Below, in pieces: positions 51,955-61,275 of a DNA stretch of 64,000 bases (positions are counted from its first letter, which is position 1; every line of letters begins with the position of its first letter). The translations under genes were made by a program, and so were the position numbers. Source of the DNA: Actinomadura graeca (GTDB taxonomy: Bacteria > Actinomycetota > Actinomycetes > Streptosporangiales > Streptosporangiaceae); the NCBI RefSeq assembly GCF_019175365.1, contig NZ_CP059572.1, positions 3,410,001 to 3,474,000 on the forward strand, in the 5' to 3' direction. The notes below the pieces were generated by a model. The model worked only from the letters and a program-made list of their open reading frames with translations, was not told the origin of the DNA and made no database searches.

Positions 51955-52989
51955 CTAGGAACCGGGCGTGACGCCGTTGCCGGCGGGCTTCGGCGCGGTC
52001 CGGCGGCGCAGGACGTACGGCTGGATGATCCCGAGGCCGCGCACCGGGCGCCGGACGATCCGGGTCACCTCGTAGGCGGGGTCGTCCTCCAGCCGGGCCG
52101 CCAGCTCGGTGTCGATCACCACCGAGCCGGGGCGGGCGAGCGAGGTCAGCCGCGCGGCGAGGTTCACCGTCGTGCCGAAGACGTCCCCCATCAGCGGCAG
52201 GACGGGCCCGTGCGCCACCCCCACCCGCACGTCCGGGACCTCCGTCTCGTCCTGGATGGCGGCCGCGACGGTCAGCGCGATCTCCGCGCCGATCTCCGGC
52301 GTCTCCGCGCTGAACAGCACCTCATCGCCCAGCGTCTTGACCAGCCGCCCCCCGCAGGAGGCGATGATGTCGGCGGCGGTCTCCTCGAACCACTCCACCA
52401 CGCGGGCCAGCTCGATCTCCTCCAGCTCCCGGCTGACCTGGGTGAACGACACCATGTCGGCGAACCCGACCGTGGTCATCGGCCGTCCCGCCGGATCGCC
52501 GTTCTCCCGGGTGGCCGCCGCCGCCATCGCCCGCGTCCCGGCCGCCGCGAGCTGGCGCCGCCACGCGTGCACGACCAGCGGCTCGAACTCGCCGATGTGC
52601 TTCTCGGCGATGCTGGCGATCGCCTCCACGGCGTCCGGGAACGGCTGATCGTTCAGATCCCGGTCGATCATGCCGCGCAGCAGGTTGACCTGCCACTCGG
52701 CCAGGCGGGTCATCGTCTGCCCGAACGCGCGGACGAGCCGGATCACGCCGTCCTCGTCGAGGACGCCCTCGTCCATCAGCCGGCGGATGCGGTCCAGCGC
52801 GGCCACGTCCCCCTCGGTGTAGGCGACGGCCTCGTCCGGCATCGACGGATAGCCGAAGGCGCGCCACAGCCGGCCGGAGAACTCCCGGGTCACGCCCGAG
52901 AGCCGGACGGCGTCCACGCGCGTGTAGCGCAGCTCGCCCCCGAGGAGGAGCTCCTCGATCTCCTTCGGATCCGGCGATCCGGCTGCCAT
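51955..52989 (-). CDS. Class III adenylate/guanylate cyclase
   Basis: A 344-residue soluble protein. The C-terminal cyclase domain (about 165-325) has VGFADMVSFTQVSRELEE with the first metal Asp, LVKTLGDEVLFSAE with the second metal Asp and a Lys consistent with adenine recognition, and GDVFGTTVNLAARLTSLA with the transition-state Asn and Arg. It therefore looks catalytically competent and is more likely to make cAMP than cGMP. The N-terminal 160 residues are helical and contain YTRVDAVRLSGVTREFSGRLWRAFGYPSM, like the adenylate-cyclase-associated helical domains of actinobacteria; the signal is unknown. The ATG at 52989 follows GAAGGG. It is convergent with bfr and about 110 bases downstream of birA on the same strand. 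Confidence 0.88.
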   Translation of the reverse strand: MAAGSPDPKEIEELLLGGELRYTRVDAVRLSGVTREFSGRLWRAFGYPSMPDEAVAYTEGDVAALDRIRRLMDEGVLDEDGVIRLVRAFGQTMTRLAEWQVNLLRGMIDRDLNDQPFPDAVEAIASIAEKHIGEFEPLVVHAWRRQLAAAGTRAMAAAATRENGDPAGRPMTTVGFADMVSFTQVSRELEEIELARVVEWFEETAADIIASCGGRLVKTLGDEVLFSAETPEIGAEIALTVAAAIQDETEVPDVRVGVAHGPVLPLMGDVFGTTVNLAARLTSLARPGSVVIDTELAARLEDDPAYEVTRIVRRPVRGLGIIQPYVLRRRTAPKPAGNGVTPGS

Positions 52990-53097
52990 CTGCCGCCCTT
53001 CAATCCGCCGCCGTGGGCCCCGCCTGCGGCTTTGTGGTCGGGTACCACGACATATCGTCGCAGATCCGACGCCGTTCGGTGGTTCCACCCGGGCTGT

Positions 53098-53949
53098 TCA
53101 CCGGACGTGCACCACATCGCCCGCGCTGATCACCCTGTCCCCCCGGGGCCCGGCCACGACCAGCCGCCCCGCCCCGTCGACGTCCCGCGCCGTCCCGGCC
53201 AGCGTCCCGTCCCCGGGCAGCTCGACCCGCACCTCACGGCCGAGCGTGGCGCACAGGTCCTTGTAGGCCGTCCGCAGCCCACTGGTCTCCGGGTCGCCGT
53301 CAAGGGCCGTCCACTCCCGGTACCAGGTCTCGAACTCGCGCAGGATCGCCCGCAGCAGCGGCGCCCGGTCGCTCAACGGCGCGCCCTCGATCGCCAGGGA
53401 CGTCGCCGTCGGCACCGGCAGCTCCGCCTCCCGCAGCCCCACGTTCAGCCCGATCCCCATGATCAGCGCGTCGCCGGCCTTCTCCGCGAGGATGCCCGCG
53501 AGCTTCCGGTCCCCCACCAGCAGGTCGTTCGGCCACTTCAGCCGCGCGTCCACGGCGACGTCCCCGCCCGGCACGTCCTCGTTCTCCGACCAGGCGGTCA
53601 TCCTCCGGACGGCGGTCGCCACCGCCACGCCCGCCAGCAGCGGCGCCCAGCCGAGCAGCGGCACCGGCACCGCGGGCCGCAGCAGCATCGAGAACATCAG
53701 CCCCGACCGCGGCGGCGCCGCCCAGGGCCGTCCGAGCCGCCCCCGCCCGGCGGTCTGCGACTCGGTGACGAGCACCTCCCCCTCCGGCACACCGTCCCCG
53801 GCCGAACCCGCGAGATCGGCGTTGGTGGACCCCGTCTCGTCCACCACCCGCACCCCACGCCACAACCCGCCGGGCCGGACGAGCGCCCGGCGCAACGCCC
53901 CCTCGTGCAACGGCGGACGATCAAGATCGCCATAAGGTGAATAGCTCAC
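53098..53949 (-). CDS. birA: Biotin--[acetyl-CoA-carboxylase] ligase
   Basis: A 283-residue enzyme that activates biotin with ATP and attaches it to carboxylase biotin domains. The N-terminal DNA-binding domain of E. coli BirA is absent, so this is the monofunctional type. The glycine-rich biotinyl-AMP loop is ESQTAGRGRLGRPWAAP (63-79), followed by LKWPNDLLVGDRKLAGILAE with the active-site Lys, IMGIGLNVGL, and a C-terminal SH3-like barrel (AGTARDVDGAGRLVVAG). GTG at 53949 has no ribosome site, and TATGGG lies immediately upstream, so the mRNA may be leaderless. Its substrate would include the biotin subunit partnering AccB/AccE encoded 4 kb away. Confidence 0.93.
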   Translation of the reverse strand: MSYSPYGDLDRPPLHEGALRRALVRPGGLWRGVRVVDETGSTNADLAGSAGDGVPEGEVLVTESQTAGRGRLGRPWAAPPRSGLMFSMLLRPAVPVPLLGWAPLLAGVAVATAVRRMTAWSENEDVPGGDVAVDARLKWPNDLLVGDRKLAGILAEKAGDALIMGIGLNVGLREAELPVPTATSLAIEGAPLSDRAPLLRAILREFETWYREWTALDGDPETSGLRTAYKDLCATLGREVRVELPGDGTLAGTARDVDGAGRLVVAGPRGDRVISAGDVVHVR

Positions 53950-54100
53950 ACACCCATAGTGCAGTGAGATCGAACCAACAGCAGCCCAGCCCCCACCCGC
54001 ACCTTCTCCACCAGGCGACCACCAAGACATTCCGCCCCCGTTCTCCCCGCAACAACAAGCTTGTGGACGCCCACCCTCCACGCCCCACGGCCCCAACGGC

Positions 54101-54233
54101 CCGATCGCATCCGAAGGCAGGGGCAAAGCGAAGCAAGCCCCTGATCGCACAGCAAGCCCCCAGACCGAGACGAAGCGACCACACCGGGCGTCCGCCAAAA
54201 GCAGGAACCTCAGCCCCCAACGACCGCAACGTT
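54101..54233. repeat. Structured dispersed repeat, degenerate copy D (minus orientation)
   Basis: Resembles the family in the order CGATCGC, CCGAAGG, a stem, CTGATCGC, and CCACACC/GTCC, but many bases differ. Its stem is CAGGGGC (54118-54124) with GCCCCTG (54137-54143), replacing CAGTTGC/GCAACTG of the other copies with complementarity kept. It lies in the 452-base gap between birA and the enoyl-CoA hydratase gene; no gene is supported there. Confidence 0.65.
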
Positions 54234-54376
54234 GCGATCGCGTCCGAAGGCAGTTGCGAGCTTGCGAGCAACTGATCGCGAAGCGAGCCCTCCAGGGCGA
54301 GTTCGAAGCGATGCAGCGATCGCACGCGGTGTCCGCCGAAGGAAGGCGCCCTAGCGCCTGACGCCAAGGACACCGC
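54234..54376. repeat. Structured dispersed repeat, copy C (minus orientation)
   Basis: A 143-base copy in reverse orientation to the pair at 23.1-23.4 kb. It starts with GCGATCGC (54234-54241), has the CAGTTGC (54251-54257)/GCAACTG (54268-54274) stem, and a second GCGATCGC near 54317. The outer stem is GCGGTGTCC (54326-54334) with GGACACCGC (54368-54376), a wholly different sequence from copies A and B but perfectly paired. Confidence 0.82.
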
Positions 54377-54401
54377 AAACAAATACTGCATACTCCCCTG
54401 C

Positions 54402-55172
54402 ATGGATGGTGTGACGGTTCGGCGGGACGGGCATGTGGCGGAGATCGTTCTGGATCGGCCGGAGGCTTTGAACGCGCTCTCCACGGCCATGGCGCGGCGG
54501 CTGGCGTCGGTGTGCGCCGAGGTGGGGGCGGATGCGTCCGTGCGGGCGGTGGTGCTGGGGGCGGCGGGCGAGAAGGCGTTCTGCGTGGGGGCGGACCTCA
54601 AGGAGCGCAACCGGATGACGGACGAGGAGATCTTCGCGCAGCGGCCGTTGTTCCGCGCCGCTTTCGGCGGGGTGCTGGGGTTGCCTCAGCCGGTGGTCGC
54701 GGCCGTGCACGGGTACGCGCTCGGCGGCGGCTGTGAGTTCGCGTTGTCCGCGGACATCATCGTCGCGGACGAGACGGCCGTGTTCGGGCTTCCCGAGGTC
54801 GGTGTCGGGCTGGTGCCCGGGGGCGGCGGGACGCAGCTCGCGCTGCGGCGTCTGGGTCCCGGCAAGGCCGCGGACCTGGTGTTCACCGGCCGCCGCCTCG
54901 GCGTCGAGGAGGCGCTCGCGTACGGCCTCGCCGACCGCGCGGTCCCGGCGGGGACGGCCCGTGAGGAGGCGCTCACGATCGCGGGTGTGATCGCGGGGAA
55001 CTCCCCGGTCGCCGTCCGGGCCGCGAAGAAGGCCATGCGGCAGGGCGCGGGCGTCGCGCTGGACGCCGCCCTGGACCTTGAGGAGAACGCCTGGCGCACC
55101 GCCGCGGCGTCCCCCGACCGCCGCGAGGGCATCGCCGCCTTCAACGAGAAGCGCAAGCCCGACTGGTCCTAG
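54402..55172 (+). CDS. Enoyl-CoA hydratase/isomerase family protein
   Basis: A 256-residue crotonase-fold enzyme. The oxyanion-hole loops (AFCVGADLKERN; HGYALGGGCEFALSADI) and both catalytic glutamates of hydratases (E112 in GGGCEFAL, E132 in FGLPEVGVGLVPGGGGTQ) are present, which favours true hydratase activity over isomerase-only relatives. The terminal ASPDRREGIAAFNEKRKPDW is typical. The physiological pathway is unclear, since no other beta-oxidation gene is adjacent. The ATG at 54402 begins 25 bases after the structured repeat, so the repeat may carry or lie in its promoter region. It may be transcribed alone. Confidence 0.9.
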   Translation: MDGVTVRRDGHVAEIVLDRPEALNALSTAMARRLASVCAEVGADASVRAVVLGAAGEKAFCVGADLKERNRMTDEEIFAQRPLFRAAFGGVLGLPQPVVAAVHGYALGGGCEFALSADIIVADETAVFGLPEVGVGLVPGGGGTQLALRRLGPGKAADLVFTGRRLGVEEALAYGLADRAVPAGTAREEALTIAGVIAGNSPVAVRAAKKAMRQGAGVALDAALDLEENAWRTAAASPDRREGIAAFNEKRKPDWS

Positions 55173-55346
55173 AGGATGTGCAGGGCGAGGACGGTCAAGT
55201 CGTCCTCCTGGTCATACCCGTCGATCACCGAGCCAGGCGGCCGCGGTCCGGACGGGGAGCGGCGCCTGCGCTACACCCGCGAAGCCGTGAAGATCGCAAT
55301 GTGGATCCTGCTCCGCGTCATCTGGGATTACCTCCGCGATCAGTGA
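55169..55346. pseudogene. Possible gene remnants between ech and ppc
   Basis: Two short coding-like pieces lie in the 219-base gap. On the minus strand, 55246 to 55169 reads ..GSVIDGYDQEDDLTVLALHIL then stop, like the end of a longer protein. On the plus strand, about 55256-55346 reads ..RYTREAVKIAMWILLRVIWDYLRD then stop. Neither has a start or ribosome site. They may be debris of lost genes; no family is assigned. Confidence 0.25.
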
Positions 55347-55391
55347 CCCCGGCATGAATGCGCCGACCGGGCCCCAACCTGAGCCCCCGGT

Positions 55392-58022
55392 TCAACCCGT
55401 GTTCTGGAGGCCGGCCGCTACTCCGTTGACGGAGAGGAGGAGCAGGGCCTCCAGGTGGTCGCGTTCCGTCTCGTCCGCCACGCCGGAGCGGAGGGCGGTA
55501 AGGGCCCTCAACTGGAGGAGGGAGAGGGCGTCGACGTAGGGGTTGCGGAGTTCCACGGCGCGGGAGAGGACGCGGCGGTTCTCCAGGAGGCGGTCGTGGC
55601 CCGTGACGGCCAGGACGAGGGAGCGGGTGCGGTCGTACTCGGCCAGGACGGTCTCGGACAGCTCGGGGCGGCCGCCCAGGGCCAGGTAGCGTTCGGCGAT
55701 GGCGCGGTCGGACTTGGCCAGGCTCATCTCGGCGTTGTCGAGGAGGGTGTTGAACAGGGGCCACGACTCGTAGGCGCCGCGGAGCTCGTCCAGATCACGG
55801 CCGCCGTCGGAGACGGCGGCGAGGCCGCTGCCCAGGCCGTACCAGCCGGGGAGGTTGACGCGGGTCTGCGTCCAGGCGAACACCCAGGGGATGGCGCGCA
55901 GGTCCTCCAGGCCGCGGGCGGCCTTGCGGCGGGCCGGGCGGGAGCCGATGCGCAGTTCGGCGATCTCCTCCAGGGGGCTGACGCGGGCGAACCAGGCGGC
56001 GAAGCCGTCGGACTCGATGAGGGCGCGGAAGGCGGCCTTCGCCGCCTCGCCGATCTTGTCCGCGAGGGGGCGGAAGCGGGCGGCGGCCTCGCGGGCGCGG
56101 TCCTGGACGGGGCCGGTGGAGGCGAGCAGGACGGCGCTGGTGACCTGCTCGACGTGCCGCCGGGCGATCTCGGGGTGGCCGTAGCGGGCGAAGATGACCT
56201 CGCCCTGCTCGGTGACCTTGAAGCGGCCCGCGACGGAGCCGGGGGCCTGCGCGAGGATCGCCCGGTTGGCGGGGCCGCCGCCGCGGCCGAGGGAGCCGCC
56301 GCGGCCGTGGAACAGCGTCAGCCTCACGTCGTGGTGCGCGGCCCACGCGGTGAGGGCCTCCTGCGTGTCGTACAGGCGGAGGGTGGCGCTGGCCGGGCCG
56401 AGCTGCTTGGCGGAGTCGGAGTAGCCGAGCATGACCTCCAGGCGGCGTCCGGTGTCGTCCAGGCGGCGACGGACGGCCGGGATCTCCAGCATCCCGTCGA
56501 GGACCTGGGGGGCACGTTCCAGGTCCTCGCCGGTCTCGAACAGCGGGATGACGTCCAGCACGGGCGCGCCGTCGCCGAGGGAGGCCGCCAGGGCGTGCAC
56601 GTTCGCGATGTCGTCGGCGGACCGGGTGAAGGAGACGATGTAGCGGTGGCAGGCCCGCACGCCGAAGCGCCGCTGGATCCAGGCGACGACGCGCAGGGTC
56701 TCCAGGATCTCCCGGGTCGTCTCGCCCTGCTCGCCGTCCAGTTCGGCGAGGGCCCTGGCGTGGAGCTCGGAGTGCTGGCGGATCTCCAGCTCGGCGAGGT
56801 GGAAGCCGAACGTCTCGACCTGCCAGATGAGCTGCTGGACGCGCCCGTACGCCTGGCGGGCGGCGCCCGCCTCCGCGAGGGACTCCTGGACGGTCCGCAG
56901 GTCGGCCAGCAGCTCGTCCGGGGACGCGTAGGCGAGGTCGGCGTCGCGCTCGCGGGTCGCGGCGATCCGCGCCGCGGCGAAGAGCAGGAGCTGACGGTGC
57001 GGCTCGCCCGGTGACCGCTTGGCCAGCTCGTCGATCCGGCCGGGCTGGGCGGTGCGGGCGGCGGCGAGCGCGTCGCGCAGGGCGGGCGACGCCGGGGTCG
57101 TGCTCTCGTGGACGGTCAGCTCCCGCCCGATCCGCGCGCAGGCCGTCTCCAGGGCGCGCAGGACGTGGTCGGCCTGGATCATCATCGTGTCGCGGGTGAC
57201 CTGGGCGGTGACGTAGGGGTTGCCGTCGCGGTCCCCGCCGATCCAGCTCCCGAACCGCAGGTACGGGCGGGCCTTCGGCGGGCGGGTGCCGGTGCCCTCG
57301 CCGCCCGCGGCGCCGTCCAGCGCGCGGTCCAGGGCGCGGTAGATGTGCGGGACCACCCGGAAGATCGTCTCGTCGAACGCGGCCATCGCGGTGCGGACCT
57401 CGTCCAGGGGGTCCATCTGGGCGTCGCGGCGCAGCGCCGTCCGCCACAGCAGGTCGATCTCCTCGCGGAGGCGGCGTTCGGTCTCCTCGCGCTCGCCCGC
57501 GCCGGGACCCGCGTCCAGGGCGGTGAGCAGATCGCTGATCCGCTGGATCGCGGTGACGACGGCGCGGCGGCGGGCCTCGGTGGGATGCGCGGTGAAGACG
57601 GGCCGGAACTCCAGGCCGTCGAGGACGCCGTCGAACCCCCCGTCCATCGACGCGCGGACCTCCTCCACGGCCGCCGCGACCGAGCCGGGGACGGCGCCGC
57701 CGGTGTCACGTTCCCGCAGTGTCCGGATGCGGTGGTGCTCCTCGGCGAGGTTCGTCAGGTGGAAGTACACGGTGAACGCCCGCGCGACCTGACCGGCACG
57801 TTCCAGGCTCCAGCCGTCGACGAGGGCGGCGACCTCCTCGATGCCCGTCTCGCCGCGGCGTGCCGCGATCACGGCGTGGCGGAGCCGCTCGACGTCGTCC
57901 AGCAGCCCACGTCCGCCGTACTCCACCAGGCCGTCGCCGAGCATCGCGCCCAGCAGGCGCACATCACGCCGGAGCGGTTCGGGCATGTCCTGCCGGATGG
58001 TGTCACGCGTCTTCGTAGCCAC
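55392..58022 (-). CDS. ppc: Phosphoenolpyruvate carboxylase
   Basis: An 876-residue cytosolic enzyme adding bicarbonate to PEP to give oxaloacetate, an anaplerotic step. The first catalytic His motif is [14 protein letters not shown] (about residues 142-155), followed by [17 protein letters not shown], the [16 protein letters not shown]ys/Asp region, [15 protein letters not shown], and the conserved C-terminal [12 protein letters not shown] that ends at the active site. Length and all motifs are normal. The ATG at 58022 begins [20 protein letters not shown], as in other actinobacterial forms. It is divergent from accB with an 87-base gap, so regulation of C4-acid supply and acyl-CoA carboxylase may be linked. 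Confidence 0.96.
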   Translation of the reverse strand: MATKTRDTIRQDMPEPLRRDVRLLGAMLGDGLVEYGGRGLLDDVERLRHAVIAARRGETGIEEVAALVDGWSLERAGQVARAFTVYFHLTNLAEEHHRIRTLRERDTGGAVPGSVAAAVEEVRASMDGGFDGVLDGLEFRPVFTAHPTEARRRAVVTAIQRISDLLTALDAGPGAGEREETERRLREEIDLLWRTALRRDAQMDPLDEVRTAMAAFDETIFRVVPHIYRALDRALDGAAGGEGTGTRPPKARPYLRFGSWIGGDRDGNPYVTAQVTRDTMMIQADHVLRALETACARIGRELTVHESTTPASPALRDALAAARTAQPGRIDELAKRSPGEPHRQLLLFAAARIAATRERDADLAYASPDELLADLRTVQESLAEAGAARQAYGRVQQLIWQVETFGFHLAELEIRQHSELHARALAELDGEQGETTREILETLRVVAWIQRRFGVRACHRYIVSFTRSADDIANVHALAASLGDGAPVLDVIPLFETGEDLERAPQVLDGMLEIPAVRRRLDDTGRRLEVMLGYSDSAKQLGPASATLRLYDTQEALTAWAAHHDVRLTLFHGRGGSLGRGGGPANRAILAQAPGSVAGRFKVTEQGEVIFARYGHPEIARRHVEQVTSAVLLASTGPVQDRAREAAARFRPLADKIGEAAKAAFRALIESDGFAAWFARVSPLEEIAELRIGSRPARRKAARGLEDLRAIPWVFAWTQTRVNLPGWYGLGSGLAAVSDGGRDLDELRGAYESWPLFNTLLDNAEMSLAKSDRAIAERYLALGGRPELSETVLAEYDRTRSLVLAVTGHDRLLENRRVLSRAVELRNPYVDALSLLQLRALTALRSGVADETERDHLEALLLLSVNGVAAGLQNTG

Positions 58023-58109
58023 GTGACCAGCGTAGTGAGCGGCCCGGGCCGCCGGTCAGGGCGGACCCGGCGGCGGGCCCGCCATCAGCGGGCGGTTACG
58101 CTGGCGCGC

Positions 58110-59702
58110 ATGGCGATGGAAGCCCCTGAGCCCGCCGCGGACTACGACGTCCACACGACGGCGGGGAAGATCGCGGACCTGGAGCGGCGCCGGTACGAGG
58201 CGGTGCACGCCGGGTCCGCGCGCGCGGTCGAGAAGCAGCACGCCAAGGGCAAGATGACGGCCCGGGAGCGGATCGACGCGCTGCTGGACCCCGGTTCCTT
58301 CGTGGAGTTCGACGAGCTGGCGCGGCACCGCTCGACCAACTTCGGGATGGAGAAGAACCGCCCCTACGGCGACGGCGTGGTCACCGGCCACGGCACGGTC
58401 GACGGGCGTCCCGTCGCGGTGTTCAGCCAGGACTTCACCGTCTCGGGCGGCTCGCTCGGCGAGGTCTTCGGCGAGAAGATCTGCAAGGTCATGGACCACG
58501 CGCTGAAGACCGGCTGCCCGGTCGTCGGCATCAACGACTCCGGCGGCGCGCGGATCCAGGAGGGCGTCGTCGCGCTCGGGCTGTACGCCGAGATCTTCAA
58601 GCGCAACGTGCGCGCGTCCGGGGTGATCCCGCAGATCTCCCTGGTCATGGGGCCGTGCGCGGGCGGCGCGGTGTACTCCCCGGCGATCACCGACTTCATC
58701 GTCATGGTCGACCGGACGTCCCACATGTTCATCACCGGCCCCGACGTGATCAAGACGGTCACCGGGGAGGAGGTGACGATGGAGGAGCTGGGCGGCGCGC
58801 ACTCGCACAACTCGCGGTCCGGGGTGGCCCACTACCAGGGCTCTGACGAGGACGACGCGATCGATTACGTGAAGGCACTGCTGTCGTACCTGCCGTCCAA
58901 CAACCTGTCCGACGCACCCGTGGCCGGTGTGCCCGCGGACCCGTCGGAGCTCGACGAGGAGCTCGACTCCCTCATCCCCGACTCGCCGAACCAGCCGTAC
59001 GACATGCACACCGCCATCGAGCACGTGCTGGACGACGGCGAGTTCCTGGAGGTCCAGGAGCTGTTCGCGCCGAACATCATCGTCGGGTTCGGGCGGGTCG
59101 AGGGTCATTCGGTCGGAGTCGTCGCGAACCAGCCGATGCAGTTCGCCGGGACGCTCGACATCGACGCCTCCGAGAAGGCCGCGCGGTTCGTCCGGACCTG
59201 CGACGCCTTCAACATCCCCGTGCTGACCTTCGTGGACGTGCCCGGCTTCCTGCCCGGCACCGGCCAGGAGTGGAACGGGATCATCCGGCGCGGCGCGAAA
59301 CTGCTGTACGCCTACGCCGAGGCGACCGTCCCGCTCGTCACCGTGATCACGCGGAAGGCGTACGGCGGCGCGTACGACGTCATGGGCTCCAAGCACCTCG
59401 GCGCCGACATCAACCTGGCGTGGCCCACCGCGCAGATCGCGGTCATGGGCGCGCAGGGCGCCGTCAACATCCTGTACCGGCGGGAGCTGGCCGCCGCCGA
59501 CGACGCCGACGCCCGCCGCGCCGAGCTGATCACCGAGTACGAGGACACGCTGGCCAACCCCTACATCGCGGCCGAGCGCGGCTACGTCGACAACGTGATC
59601 AAGCCGTCCGAGACGCGGGGGCAGATCGTCCGGGCGCTGCGCGCGCTCCGGGAGAAGCGCACCACCCTGCCGCCCAAGAAGCACGGGAACATCCCGCTCT
59701 GA
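58110..59702 (+). CDS. accB: Acyl-CoA (acetyl/propionyl-CoA) carboxylase beta subunit
   Basis: A 530-residue carboxyltransferase that moves CO2 from biotin to acyl-CoA, giving malonyl- or methylmalonyl-Co[22 protein letters not shown], the N-half oxyanion loop [14 protein letters not shown] and [13 protein letters not shown], and the C-half [35 protein letters not shown] and [21 protein letters not shown] are diagnostic of PccB/AccB-type subunits. Acyl preference cannot be read without the key residue alignment. The ATG at 58110 or 58116 starts it. The small epsilon subunit follows after 26 bases. The biotinylated alpha subunit is not in the window, but its modifying enzyme BirA is. Confidence 0.95.
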   Translation: MAMEAPEPAADYDVHTTAGKIADLERRRYEAVHAGSARAVEKQHAKGKMTARERIDALLDPGSFVEFDELARHRSTNFGMEKNRPYGDGVVTGHGTVDGRPVAVFSQDFTVSGGSLGEVFGEKICKVMDHALKTGCPVVGINDSGGARIQEGVVALGLYAEIFKRNVRASGVIPQISLVMGPCAGGAVYSPAITDFIVMVDRTSHMFITGPDVIKTVTGEEVTMEELGGAHSHNSRSGVAHYQGSDEDDAIDYVKALLSYLPSNNLSDAPVAGVPADPSELDEELDSLIPDSPNQPYDMHTAIEHVLDDGEFLEVQELFAPNIIVGFGRVEGHSVGVVANQPMQFAGTLDIDASEKAARFVRTCDAFNIPVLTFVDVPGFLPGTGQEWNGIIRRGAKLLYAYAEATVPLVTVITRKAYGGAYDVMGSKHLGADINLAWPTAQIAVMGAQGAVNILYRRELAAADDADARRAELITEYEDTLANPYIAAERGYVDNVIKPSETRGQIVRALRALREKRTTLPPKKHGNIPL

Positions 59703-59728
59703 CCGGGCCCTCCCGAGGAGGAGAACGC

Positions 59729-59995
59729 GTGGCCGAAGAGAAGCCGTTCCTCCGGGTCGTGCGGGGCGATCCGTCGCCCGAGGAGATCGCGGCGCTGGTC
59801 GCGGCGCTGGTCGCGGTGCTGACCGCGCGGGCCCGCGCGGCCGCCGCGGCCGCCGCGTCCGCCGCGTCCGACGGCGCCGACACGCCGGGGACGTCCCGGT
59901 GGGCCGACCGCTCCAGGCTCGTCCGGCATGCCGCGGGGGAGACGGTCCGCCCGCGCGGCCCCGGCGCCTGGCGCGCCGCCGGCCTGCCCCGCTGA
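59729..59995 (+). CDS. accE: Acyl-CoA carboxylase epsilon subunit
   Basis: An 88-residue actinobacteria-specific subunit that stabilises the alpha/beta carboxylase complex. It begins with the conserved core PFLRVVRGDPSPEEIAALVAALVAVL, then a variable Ala-rich linker, and ends with SRWADRSRLVRHAAGETVRPRGPGAWRAAGLPR, the typical epsilon C-terminus. GTG at 59729 follows GAGGAGGAG. It is closely coupled to accB. Confidence 0.93.
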   Translation: MAEEKPFLRVVRGDPSPEEIAALVAALVAVLTARARAAAAAAASAASDGADTPGTSRWADRSRLVRHAAGETVRPRGPGAWRAAGLPR

Positions 59996-60098
59996 CCGCT
60001 CCGGGCCTCCGGGGAAGGGGGCCGGGGGAACGCGCCGAGGGACATCTAACCGTGGTTCGCGCCCGGCAGAGGGCTCTTCACGAATAAGGTGAAAGGCC

Positions 60099-61163
60099 AT
60101 GGCCACCTCGGAGTTCGTCCCACAGCCCGCGCGGTACGCCGTTTTCGTCGACGCGGGATACCTTTACGCGGCCTCCGGGGCGCTGCTGCTCGGCTGTGGT
60201 TCCCGGCGCGAGTACCGCGTCGCCGCGGAGAAGCTGATCAAGGCGTTGACCAGCCACGCCGACGACCAGCTGGTCGGCGAGCTGCTGCGCGTCTACTGGT
60301 TCGACGCCGCGCCCAAGCGGCAGCCGACGGTGGACCAGCGCGTGATCGCGAACCTGCCGCTGGTGAAGCTGCGGCTGGGGAACCTGAACGCCCAGGGCCA
60401 GCAGAAGGGCGTGGACGCCCAGCTGCGCGCCGACCTTGAGGCCCTCGCCCGGCACCGCGCGATCACCGACGCGGTGCTGCTCGCCGGTGACGAGGACATG
60501 CTGCCCGCCGTCGAGGCCGCGCAGCGCTACGGCGTCCGCGTGCACCTGTGGGGCGTGGAGCCGACGCACGGCTCCAACCAGGCCGAGTGGCTGGTGTGGG
60601 AGTCCGACACGGTCGAGGTGCTGCCCGCCGATTTCCTGCGCCCCTACTTCACCAAGGCCAAGGTGCTGCCCGTCCCGGCCCCGGGCACCGCCGCCGCGGC
60701 CCGGGACGCCGCCGCCGCGCACCGCACGAGCCCCGTCCCGTCCCCGTCGCAGGTGTTCGCGGGGAAGCCGCCGGTCAAGCAGCCGGCACCGGCGCCGGCC
60801 GCCGTCCGCACCGCCGTCCCGGTCGGCGCCGGGCACGCCACGCCCGCGACAGTGGCGGCCTCGATGAACTCCGCCGCGGCCGCCGCGTCCGACGGCAAGC
60901 TCGGCCCCGACCGCAACCACATGCTGGAGATCGGCGAGCACGTCGCCCAGAAGTGGATCTTCGAGCGGGGGCGGGACAACATCCGCGACCTGCTGCCCGG
61001 CCCGATCCTGCCGCCCGTGATCGACAAGGAGCTGCTGATCGAGGCCGAGAAGGAGCTCGGCGGCTCCCTGCGCCCCTACCAGGAGGCCCGCACCTGGCTG
61101 CGGGACGGGTTCTGGGAGCGCGTCTACCGCGAGTTCGGCATCGGCATCGGCAAGTCCGACTGA
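60099..61163 (+). CDS. NYN (PIN-like) domain protein
   Basis: A 354-residue protein. The N-terminal NYN nuclease-like domain (about 12-180) keeps the acidic site: D18 (AVFVDAGYLY), D106 (KGVDAQLRADL), and D131/D133 (LLAGDEDMLPAVE). The family includes RNA-cleaving and RNA-processing enzymes (DUF88/LabA type). An Ala/Pro linker (about 195-270) leads to a C-terminal domain of about 75 residues (HMLEIGEHVAQKWIFERGRDNIRDLLPGPILPPVIDKELLIEAEKEL). This may be an RNA-binding or partner-binding module of OST-HTH style; that is inference. There is no membrane or signal segment. It is preceded by an AT-rich TAAGGT box 20 bases before the ATG, a possible -10 element for a nearly leaderless mRNA. Confidence 0.82.
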   Translation: MATSEFVPQPARYAVFVDAGYLYAASGALLLGCGSRREYRVAAEKLIKALTSHADDQLVGELLRVYWFDAAPKRQPTVDQRVIANLPLVKLRLGNLNAQGQQKGVDAQLRADLEALARHRAITDAVLLAGDEDMLPAVEAAQRYGVRVHLWGVEPTHGSNQAEWLVWESDTVEVLPADFLRPYFTKAKVLPVPAPGTAAAARDAAAAHRTSPVPSPSQVFAGKPPVKQPAPAPAAVRTAVPVGAGHATPATVAASMNSAAAAASDGKLGPDRNHMLEIGEHVAQKWIFERGRDNIRDLLPGPILPPVIDKELLIEAEKELGGSLRPYQEARTWLRDGFWERVYREFGIGIGKSD

Positions 61164-61275
61164 CCGTCCCGGCCGGTTCCCGCGACGGCACGCCCCGCGA
61201 ACACGTTTGGCAATGACGCGGACACGCGGAGTCGTCTGTCGGTACAGTCCCCGCCGTGATGGGGGGAGACCGCGC

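Noticed and set aside
53950..54610. Frames reading through the birA-ech gap and its repeats
   Set aside because: They only join the BirA frame or the hydratase antisense to repeat sequence; no ribosome site or domain supports them.
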